Shown here: one piece after another, positions 1 to 5,097 of the stretch
How positions within the stretch are numbered: the stretch's first letter is position 1
Layout: each line of letters opens with the position of its first letter
NCBI GenBank assembly: GCA_026394095.1
Contig: JAPKYY010000940.1
Location: 8,699 to 14,432, forward strand
Direction: 5' to 3'
From: Acidobacteriota bacterium
GTDB lineage: Bacteria; Acidobacteriota; Terriglobia; Bryobacterales; Bryobacteraceae
Length of the DNA stretch: 5,734 bases
The notes under the pieces: model-generated
Seen by the model: the letters and a program-made list of their open reading frames with translations, nothing else
What the model was told of the DNA's origin: nothing
Database searches by the model: none
Position numbers and translations under genes: made by a program

Positions 1-893
1 AGTACTTCTGCTGCACCTGCCGTACCGCGATTGACGATTACGACCATCTGGTTCTTCCAAACCTGCTTGGCTGCATCGGCTACAAACTTCTGCTCATCCG
101 TCCTCTGACCCTTAACAGATCCAATCGCGCCCTTGTCGAGGAACCAGTTTGCCAGATCTACGCCATCGGCAGGATTGCCAGTAGCACAGTGACGCAAGTC
201 CAGAATCAATTTCTTCACGCCCTTTGTGTTTGCACTCTCCAGGCCCTTCTTAACGGCTTCCTTGAGATTGCCTTCAAGCGAATTCACCACAAAGGTGGCT
301 ACTCCATCCGCACCGAAGGTCAAGACGGGTTGCGGGTAAGCCGATTTCACTCGCGTCAAGGTCAGTTTCTCCGGCTCAGGCTTGCGGGCCCGAAGCACCT
401 GGACATCCACAGTCGAATTCTCATCGCCCATCAGCAACATCTCGGCAAAGGCCAGAGGCATGTCACGAGTGGAAATTCCCTTGATCGTCTCAAGCATGTC
501 GCCCGTGTGCAGCCCAGCCTTGGCCGCTGGCGATCCAGCAACGGAATCGACGACACTGACATAACCGAAGCGCCGGCTCAGCACCAGTCCGACATTCGCC
601 TTCGCGGCACCCTTGGTGGCCTGATACTGCTTGTATTGATCGGCATTGAGGTAGCTGGCAAAGGGGTCGATTGACTCAAGCAATCCATTCAATGCACCAA
701 GCGTGACATTCTTCATGTCCGGCTCTTCGACGTAGTCGCTCTTGATGCGCGTGATCACTTCGCTGAACACGCTGAAGTGCTTGTAGGGATCATCGCTATT
801 GCTTGCACTGCGGCCCAGCTTCACGCCGACCAGCAGCATAACTACTGCCAGGAGCGACGATGAGACAAAAAGAAATTGAAATCGGCGATTCAT
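1..893 (-). CDS. S41 (C-terminal processing) peptidase homologue, probably catalytically inactive; 3' end outside window
   Basis: Partial gene: 297 residues are visible from an ATG at 893, and the C-terminus lies beyond the left edge. Residues 6-26 form a hydrophobic stretch after MNRR, so the protein is an anchored or exported envelope protein. Residues 36-95 resemble the N-terminal helical part of CtpA/Prc proteins (SIDPFASYL, where typical members have LDPHSSYL). Residues about 100-182 form a PDZ domain (SPAAKAGLHTGDMLETIKG at 121-139). Residues about 190-297 begin the S41 catalytic domain (KLILDLR at 228-234, VVIVNRGTAGAAEV at 284-297). Active S41A enzymes carry the nucleophile in GTASASE, three residues before the Glu; here that residue is Gly293. 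The usual DLRNNPGG loop reads DLRHCATGN. I infer a pseudoprotease or a strongly divergent enzyme. The general-base Lys, normally about 25 residues further on, cannot be checked. It is the last visible gene of a leftward unit, 74 bp after the DUF1080 gene. A GGAG lies 12 nt before the ATG, rather far. Family is confident; inactivity is inference. Confidence 0.88.
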   Translation of the reverse strand, partial: MNRRFQFLFVSSSLLAVVMLLVGVKLGRSASNSDDPYKHFSVFSEVITRIKSDYVEEPDMKNVTLGALNGLLESIDPFASYLNADQYKQYQATKGAAKANVGLVLSRRFGYVSVVDSVAGSPAAKAGLHTGDMLETIKGISTRDMPLAFAEMLLMGDENSTVDVQVLRARKPEPEKLTLTRVKSAYPQPVLTFGADGVATFVVNSLEGNLKEAVKKGLESANTKGVKKLILDLRHCATGNPADGVDLANWFLDKGAIGSVKGQRTDEQKFVADAAKQVWKNQMVVIVNRGTAGAAEV

Positions 894-967
894 TGGGTGT
901 TTTTTCTCCGCAACCTCATGTTAACAGACGGCGTTACGGCCCTTTCGTTACGTTTATTGCCTACAGA

Positions 968-1648
968 CTACTTCAACTCTTTGATGCCGACATTTCGAAA
1001 ACGATGGAAACCACCTTCTACCCATCGTTGACTCTTCGCTTTGGGGTCTGACCGGTGCGATTGCAGCGCGATCATCCCCATCCCGGTGCCGGTCTTGGCG
1101 TGATTTACGCTGTCGGTCCAGTCGGCCGTTTTCTGGCCATTGATCCATACCTGAATATGTGGAATCTCACCCTCAATCCGGATCCGCAGATGATTCCAGT
1201 CATCCTTTTTCCAGTGCTTCATCCATTCCCGGTCGAGCCGCATTCCAGTGCCATTGCCTTCGACTCCAATTTCGGGAATCCGCTCACCGTAAATGCCACC
1301 CACCACTCCACCCTCTAGGTAATCGATCATGATCTGGTAGGCCTCGCCCTTCTCGGTGGCCCGCAGAAACACCCCGCCATCACAACCAAAGTCCGGCTTC
1401 ACCTCAAGACTCAGTTCGTAGTTGGCATACTGCTTATCGGTCAGGATGATTCCGCCATTGCCGGGTTTATCCTGTGTGACGGTGATCAGGCCTTTGTCAA
1501 TCTTCCAGGCCTTGGTGTTGCCGTGGTGATTCACTTCGCTGATATGCCAGCCCTTGAAGCTCTTGCCGTCAAACAGAGGTTTGAAGCCCTTGGGCAATCC
1601 CTCCGCCATCAACCCACTTGCCAGCGCAATCAGCACGGTCCATTTCAT
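968..1648 (-). CDS. Secreted DUF1080 / 3-keto-disaccharide hydrolase domain protein
   Basis: A single-domain protein of 226 residues. Residues 1-15 (MKWTVLIALASGLMA) look like a short Sec signal peptide, which favours the ATG at 1648 over an in-frame start at 1693 that would overlap the upstream ybaK-like gene. The rest matches PF06439, a concanavalin-like beta-sandwich: GFKPLFDGKSFKGWH at 21-35, GGIILTDKQYANYELSLEVK at 65-84, CDGGVFLRA at 89-97, YQIMIDY then GGVVGGIYGE at 104-122, WNHLRIRIEGE and IQVWINGQK at 151-173, and a closing RWVEGGFHRFRNVGIKEL at 208-225. Family members are known from keto-sugar and glycoside metabolism in Bacteroidota, Planctomycetota and Acidobacteriota. The substrate cannot be told from sequence, and many members are annotated only as DUF1080. 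The start is 10 bp after the ybaK-like stop, with no clear Shine-Dalgarno, which suggests translational coupling. It probably acts in the periplasm or outside the cell. Family assignment is strong; the reaction is inferred. Confidence 0.93.
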   Translation of the reverse strand: MKWTVLIALASGLMAEGLPKGFKPLFDGKSFKGWHISEVNHHGNTKAWKIDKGLITVTQDKPGNGGIILTDKQYANYELSLEVKPDFGCDGGVFLRATEKGEAYQIMIDYLEGGVVGGIYGERIPEIGVEGNGTGMRLDREWMKHWKKDDWNHLRIRIEGEIPHIQVWINGQKTADWTDSVNHAKTGTGMGMIALQSHRSDPKAKSQRWVEGGFHRFRNVGIKELK

Positions 1649-1658
1649 GCCGACTATT

Positions 1659-2138
1659 CTATTTGAATCGAGAGATCGGCGCGAACATCGCATTCACTGC
1701 CCGCGCATAGTCCATCGGATTCAACACCAACTGCATCCCGCGTTGCCCCGGCGATACCGAAATCAGATCAAAGAGTTGAGCGAGCTCATCCACCACAACT
1801 GGATAGTCTTTCTTCGCCGCAAGCGCCGTTACTCCGCCACGAATGTATCCCGTTAGCGGCTGTACTTCTTTTAGAGGCACTGTGTCAATCTTCCGGTCTC
1901 CACGGGCGCGGGCCAGCGCCTTCAGGTCCAGTTCAGTATTGGCAGCAATCACTGCCATGGTTATGCCGTTGGTGTCACCCCTGGCCACCAGCGTCTTGAA
2001 GACTTGTTCTTCCGGTAGTCCAATCTTGCGCGCCACCGTCTCGGCGCTCAAATCTTCCTCGTCCACTTCGTACTCTCGTACCTCATAGACAATCCCCATC
2101 TGATCGAGCAAACGCATTGCATTGGTCTTTGTCGCCAC
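1659..2138 (-). CDS. ybaK: YbaK/EbsC-family Cys-tRNA(Pro) deacylase
   Basis: A cytoplasmic protein of 159 residues, the same length as E. coli YbaK and alignable along its whole length. The family hydrolyses Cys-tRNA(Pro) formed by mischarging of prolyl-tRNA synthetase, a free-standing proofreading step. Visible signatures are the N-terminal helix MRLLDQMGI (8-16), LPEEQVFKTLV (41-51), whose Lys48 corresponds to the catalytic Lys46 of E. coli YbaK, ELDLKALARA (69-78), the glycine-rich LTGYIRGGVTALAAKK (95-110), and VSPGQRG (128-134). The start is a GTG at 2138-2136. The next in-frame ATG (Met8) would remove residues that align with the start of YbaK, so GTG is preferred. No Shine-Dalgarno is visible. 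It is the first gene of the leftward unit and lies back to back with the aldolase gene. Confusion with ProX or bacterioferritin comigratory-type proteins is unlikely. The symbol is given by family, not proven orthology. Confidence 0.93.
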   Translation of the reverse strand: MATKTNAMRLLDQMGIVYEVREYEVDEEDLSAETVARKIGLPEEQVFKTLVARGDTNGITMAVIAANTELDLKALARARGDRKIDTVPLKEVQPLTGYIRGGVTALAAKKDYPVVVDELAQLFDLISVSPGQRGMQLVLNPMDYARAVNAMFAPISRFK

Positions 2139-2164
2139 AATTCTGTATTATGCTCACAAAGCCA
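2139..2164. promoter_or_regulatory. Divergent intergenic spacer with overlapping -10-like elements
   Basis: Only 26 bp separate the GTG of the ybaK-like gene from the ATG of the aldolase gene. TATTAT at 2146-2151 is a 5-of-6 match to a sigma70 -10 box on the plus strand. On the minus strand 2152-2147 reads CATAAT, also 5 of 6. A weak plus-strand -35 candidate, TTGGTC at 2122-2127, lies 18 bp upstream; I see no good minus-strand -35. If these boxes are used, both transcripts would begin within about ten bases of their start codons, which fits the absence of Shine-Dalgarno sequences on both sides. This is a by-eye call; promoters of this phylum are poorly characterised, and the true promoters could lie inside either coding sequence. 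Confidence 0.4.
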
Positions 2165-3013
2165 ATGCGAAATCGCTATCTATTCCTCACCCTCATCCCG
2201 GCCCTGCTCTGCGGTCAAGAAGTCTGGGAGAACCCCGTCCGCAAGCTCCTCAAAGAGGGCAAGCCAGTCATCGCCGGCACCGTCACCACCGCCAGCGTTG
2301 ACGTTGCCGCCCAGATGGCCAACATGGGCTTCGACCTGATCTGGATCGAGATGGAGCATTCCCCCATCACTCTCGAAACCGCCCGTAACATGATCCTGGC
2401 CACTCGTGGTCTCAAGGCCATGCCCTTCGTACGCATCCCGGTCAATGAACTCTGGACCGCAAAACGCGCCCTCGACATGGGTGCCATTGGCGTCATCTTC
2501 CCCTTCACCTCTACTCCCGAGCTTGCCAAACAAGCTGCTGCTGCCACCAAATATCCGCCTGAGGGCAAACGCGGTTTTGCCGCTGGCCTGCCCAGCTTCC
2601 GTTGGCCATCACCGGAAGGCTATCCCGTATTTGCCAACCGCAACGTGATGACAATCGTCATTGTCGAAGAAGAGCGCGCCCTCGCCAACCTCGACGCTAT
2701 TGCCTCCACCCCCGGCATCGACGTTCTCTTCATTGGCACCAGTGATCTCAGCCAGTCACTCGGAGTCAGCGGCCAAATGAATCACCCGAAAATGAAGGAA
2801 GCGGTTTCCAAAATTCTCGCTGCAGGTAAGAAGTACAACCTCCCCGTTGGCCGCCCTGCCGGTACGCCAGAACTGATCAAGCAATATCTCGCCGAAGGCT
2901 TCCAGTTCATCCAAGGCCCCTCTGATCTGGTGATGCTCGGTAATGGCGCAAAGCCTCTGCTTGATGTCATGGGCAAGTCTGGCATCGACCCCAAGTCCCG
3001 CCCGTTATACTGA
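2165..3013 (+). CDS. Exported HpcH/HpaI-family (class II pyruvate-type) aldolase
   Basis: The protein has 282 residues from the ATG at 2165. Residues 1-18 (MRNRYLFLTLIPALLCGQ) have a basic start and hydrophobic core typical of a Sec signal peptide, so the enzyme is probably periplasmic. The rest is a full HpcH/HpaI TIM barrel, a family of metal-dependent aldolases (4-hydroxy-2-oxoheptanedioate and 2-keto-3-deoxy-sugar-acid types). Visible active-site signatures are WIEMEHSPIT (60-69, His65 as the catalytic His), PFVRIP (87-92, Arg90 for the carboxylate), VIVEEERA (165-172, Glu168 as a metal ligand) and FIGTSDLSQSLG (189-200, Asp194 as the second metal ligand). The catalytic set is intact, so an active enzyme is likely; the substrate is unknown. 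Alternative in-frame starts are an ATG at 2150, inside the putative -10 box, and one at 2117, inside the divergent gene. 2165 is preferred because it puts the signal peptide at the N-terminus. First gene of the rightward unit. Confidence 0.92.
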   Translation: MRNRYLFLTLIPALLCGQEVWENPVRKLLKEGKPVIAGTVTTASVDVAAQMANMGFDLIWIEMEHSPITLETARNMILATRGLKAMPFVRIPVNELWTAKRALDMGAIGVIFPFTSTPELAKQAAAATKYPPEGKRGFAAGLPSFRWPSPEGYPVFANRNVMTIVIVEEERALANLDAIASTPGIDVLFIGTSDLSQSLGVSGQMNHPKMKEAVSKILAAGKKYNLPVGRPAGTPELIKQYLAEGFQFIQGPSDLVMLGNGAKPLLDVMGKSGIDPKSRPLY

Positions 3014-3015
3014 GG
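3011..3015 (+). promoter_or_regulatory. Shine-Dalgarno for the marC-like gene, overlapping the aldolase stop
   Basis: TGAGG at 3011-3015 contains the aldolase stop codon and a GAGG core three bases before the ATG at 3019. The spacing is shorter than optimal. Together with the 5-bp intergenic gap it suggests that ribosomes ending the aldolase restart on the MarC gene. Confidence 0.4.
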
Positions 3016-3018
3016 CCA

Positions 3019-3678
3019 ATGCCTCTTCAAATCGGGTTGCTCGGCAAGCAGCTATTTCTTGTTGTCTTCACGCTTCTGCCAATCATCAACCCGCTCGGTC
3101 TTACGCCAATCTATCTCGGCATGACTGCCGGCTGGCCCGAAGACGCGCGCACAAGTGTCGCTCGCCGCATCGGCATCTACACTTTCTTTCTCCTGCTATC
3201 GGCAACCTTCCTTGGGTCGCTCGTATTGGCCTTCTTCGGCCTCTCCCTCGATGCCGTCCGCATTGGCGGCGGTCTCCTGGTGGCCGCCTCCGGCTGGCGG
3301 CTCCTCAACAGCGATCCTGACGCTCATGTCGACACTCCCACTGATCCGTCCGACGACCTCATCTCCAGCCGCGCCTTCTACCCGCTAACCTTTCCGCTTA
3401 CCTGCGGCCCGGGCTCAATCTCGGTTGCCCTAACTCTCGGTGCCGGCCTCTTCAGCGAAGGTGTGCAGATTGACGAGCGCAGTTTTGCCACTCTAGCCGG
3501 GCTCATGATCGTCTCTGCGCTGGTCTACCTCTGCTATCGCTCCGCTCCACGACTCGGGGGGCTGATCGGACGTACCGGCAGCATCGTCATGCTCCGCCTT
3601 TCGGCCTTCATCCTGCTTTGCCTCGGCGTCCAGATTCTCCTGGATGCGGGCTTCAAGATTCTAAAGGCTCACGGATGA
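3019..3678 (+). CDS. MarC/YhcE-family (UPF0056) integral membrane protein
   Basis: The protein has 219 residues, normal length for the family, with about six membrane helices (roughly 8-28, 50-73, 77-97, 120-145, 156-173 and 190-213). Family signatures are FTLLPIINPLGLTPIYLGMT (17-36) in the first helix, where NPxGxxP is the hallmark, VRIGGGLLVAASGWRLL (80-96), and AFYPLTFPLTCGPGSIS (119-135), the counterpart of the common PLxxPLLAGPGAI motif near the middle of MarC proteins. The loop around 98-116 is hydrophilic and Asp-rich. MarC was once linked to multiple antibiotic resistance in E. coli, but that link was later not supported and the transported substrate, if any, is unknown. It starts 5 bp after the aldolase stop, and its TGA shares bases with the ATG of the cytochrome gene, so it is firmly embedded in the operon. 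Family confidence is high; function is unknown. Confidence 0.92.
   Translation: MPLQIGLLGKQLFLVVFTLLPIINPLGLTPIYLGMTAGWPEDARTSVARRIGIYTFFLLLSATFLGSLVLAFFGLSLDAVRIGGGLLVAASGWRLLNSDPDAHVDTPTDPSDDLISSRAFYPLTFPLTCGPGSISVALTLGAGLFSEGVQIDERSFATLAGLMIVSALVYLCYRSAPRLGGLIGRTGSIVMLRLSAFILLCLGVQILLDAGFKILKAHG
3663..3678 (+). promoter_or_regulatory. Shine-Dalgarno and ATGA start/stop overlap for the cytochrome gene
   Basis: AAAGG at 3663-3667 sits 7 nt before the ATG at 3675. The marC-like stop TGA (3676-3678) overlaps that ATG as ATGA. This fixes the cytochrome start at 3675 rather than at the in-frame TTG at 3618, and suggests translational coupling. Confidence 0.55.
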
Positions 3679-4787
3679 TTACCGCCCTGCTTCTGCTAGC
3701 CCAGGTGCAGAACCCGTGTCAGCCCTGCCACGCACAAATTGTTGCGAGCTACGCAAAGACAGCAATGGCCAGAACCAGTTCTAAAGATTCGTCCATCCTT
3801 CGTCCAGCAGAACGATTTCTCGAACCCATCACCCAAACTAACTTTAGCGTCAGCCCCACTCTCGAATTACACTTCAGCAAACAGGATGCCTTTGAGGGCA
3901 CGCGCCAGCTCGATTGGGTGATCGGCTCTGGCCGGGTCGGTCACAGTCTTCTTTTCACACAAGGCAACCGCCTCTTTCAATCGCCCTTGTCCTACTACTC
4001 CGAGGCCGGTAAATGGCAACTCTCACCCGGCTTCCAGCGCCGACCGCAGCTCGATCTCACCCGCGTGGTCGAACCCGGTTGCCTCAACTGCCACACCTCC
4101 AGCTTCAATCCGGCAACACTTGCGATCGAACCAGGAATCTCCTGTGCGCGCTGCCACGGCCATTCGCCACAACACATTGCAACAGCGGGTAAAGTAGCTG
4201 CACTGAACCCGAAGAAACTCCCCGCCCATGAGCGGGACAGCATCTGTGCCCAGTGCCACTTAACCGGCTCAGCGCGCGTCGCCAAATTCCGCCCCTCTGG
4301 CGACACCTACCAGCCCGGCAAGAAACTCTCTGACTTCTCAGCTATCTTTGTCGGCGGGCAAGCTGAAGTCAGTTCCACAATCGGTGTTACCAGCCACTAC
4401 GAAAACCTTGCTTTAAGTAAGTGCAAAATCGCCTCAGGCGACAAGCTCTCCTGCACCACCTGTCACGACCCTCACTCAGAACCCACCAATGCTGCAACTC
4501 ATTTCAACGCGAAATGTGAGTCTTGCCATCAGAACAAAGCCTGCCCCAAGGCCCCCAAAGGCGATTGCATCCAGTGCCACATGCCAAAGGCTGCCGGGCG
4601 TGGGGTCGACCATTCCTCCTACACAAACCACTCAATCCCGCGCACTGCAAACGAGGCCAAACCCGGCATCAGCAGCACCCTCACCAGCTTCTGGTCAACC
4701 GAAGCCAATCCCCGCGATCTCGGCCTGGCCTATGCTGGCCAATCCGCGCGACATCCAGGTGCTCTCGCAACTGGCACAAATTCATGA
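3675..4787 (+). CDS. Seven-haem c-type cytochrome; probably the N-terminal part of a split cytochrome-TPR protein
   Basis: The reading frame gives 370 residues with seven CxxCH haem c sites: C15-H19, C136-H140, C157-H161, C191-H195, C260-H264, C281-H285 and C298-H302. A short hydrophobic leader (MITALLLLAQVQ, 1-12) precedes the first haem, implying export and haem attachment outside the cytoplasm. About 116 residues without a haem site separate haems 1 and 2; this stretch includes LDWVIGSGRVGHSLLF (79-94) and FQSPLSYYSEAGKW (101-114). From memory, these motifs typify a cytochrome-c554-like family common in Acidobacteriota whose members continue into C-terminal TPR repeats. Here the frame leaves the family pattern after RDLGLAYAG (347-355) and runs 15 more residues to a stop, while TPR repeats continue in the +1 frame. 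I infer a frameshift or small deletion, natural or from sequencing. The haem part is complete and could still function in extracytoplasmic electron transfer. The leader lacks basic residues, which is unusual. Confidence 0.9.
   Translation: MITALLLLAQVQNPCQPCHAQIVASYAKTAMARTSSKDSSILRPAERFLEPITQTNFSVSPTLELHFSKQDAFEGTRQLDWVIGSGRVGHSLLFTQGNRLFQSPLSYYSEAGKWQLSPGFQRRPQLDLTRVVEPGCLNCHTSSFNPATLAIEPGISCARCHGHSPQHIATAGKVAALNPKKLPAHERDSICAQCHLTGSARVAKFRPSGDTYQPGKKLSDFSAIFVGGQAEVSSTIGVTSHYENLALSKCKIASGDKLSCTTCHDPHSEPTNAATHFNAKCESCHQNKACPKAPKGDCIQCHMPKAAGRGVDHSSYTNHSIPRTANEAKPGISSTLTSFWSTEANPRDLGLAYAGQSARHPGALATGTNS
4725..4740 (+). repeat. Short direct repeat CTGGCC at the cytochrome/TPR frame switch
   Basis: CTGGCC occurs at 4725-4730 and again at 4735-4740. 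A looser match, GCCAATCCCCGCGA against GCCAATCCGCGCGA, begins at about 4704 and 4737, so the residues NPRD appear in both reading frames. Microhomology at this point is what a slippage or small deletion event would leave, and it marks the most likely site where the frame was lost. The repeats are short and could be chance in GC-rich DNA. Confidence 0.4.
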
Positions 4788-5097
4788 TCGAGAGGGCAGG
4801 GAAGACCTGGCACGCCCTCTCTATGAATCGATCCTCAAACTCGAACCTGCAAACCCCACCGCCTGCACCAATCTCGCCGTCATTCTGGTGAAAGCGGGGA
4901 GCTCAAACGAAGCGATTCTGCTTTGGCGTCAAGCCCTGAAGGCGAATCCCGCCCAAACCGGCGTGCGCATGAACCTCGCCCAAGCCCTGTTCCGTCAGGG
5001 CAATCGCGCCGCTGCCGCTGCTGAGGTCGAGCAAGCGCTAAAGTACGATCCTGACCAGCCAGCCGCACGCCGCATGCTGAAGCAGATCAGGCCCTGA
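4732..5097 (+). CDS. TPR-repeat protein or out-of-frame C-terminal half of the cytochrome-TPR gene
   Basis: From the ATG at 4732 this frame gives 121 residues made of three tetratricopeptide repeats (about 6-39, 40-73 and 74-107) plus a capping helix (108-121). Typical TPR spacing is visible: LSQLAQIHDREGREDLARPL, then YESILKLEPANP, NLAVILVKAGSSNEAILLW, QALKANP, NLAQALFRQGNRAAAAAEVE, QALKYDP. TPRs serve protein-protein interaction. The frame overlaps the cytochrome frame by 56 bp in the +1 register, has no good Shine-Dalgarno before 4732 and no signal peptide. The coding frame upstream of 4732 does not resemble any protein. It is therefore most likely the displaced C-terminus of the preceding gene, not an independent gene. 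If translated alone it would be cytoplasmic and detached from its haem partner. Its stop overlaps the end of the convergent kinase gene by 11 bp. That the sequence is TPR-coding is certain; that it is a separate gene is doubtful. Confidence 0.75.
   Translation: MLANPRDIQVLSQLAQIHDREGREDLARPLYESILKLEPANPTACTNLAVILVKAGSSNEAILLWRQALKANPAQTGVRMNLAQALFRQGNRAAAAAEVEQALKYDPDQPAARRMLKQIRP

Noticed and set aside
189..674. A 161-codon plus-strand open frame opposite the S41-like gene
   Set aside because: It is antisense to a frame with clear PDZ and S41 motifs, has no recognisable domain, and reads as the low-stop shadow expected in GC-rich DNA.
890..919. A nine-codon upstream frame (ATG at 919) whose TGA overlaps the S41-like start as ATGA
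   Set aside because: It could be a leader peptide, but such short frames arise by chance and it lacks attenuator-like codon runs or hairpins.
1649..1693. Longer N-terminus of the DUF1080 protein from an ATG at 1693
   Set aside because: It would overlap the ybaK-like gene by 35 bp and put 15 non-conserved residues before an otherwise good signal peptide.
2165..2220. Lipoprotein signal around Cys16 of the aldolase (PALLC)
   Set aside because: The residue before Cys is Leu, not Gly, Ala or Ser, so the lipobox consensus is not met. An ordinary Sec signal is the safer reading.
2180..2568. Two 117-codon minus-strand open frames opposite the aldolase gene
   Set aside because: They overlap each other and a strongly conserved aldolase frame, and their composition is typical of an antisense shadow.
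4720..4790. Programmed ribosomal frameshift joining the cytochrome and TPR frames
   Set aside because: There is no slippery heptamer, rare-codon stall or clear downstream structure. A mutation or small deletion explains the frame change more simply.
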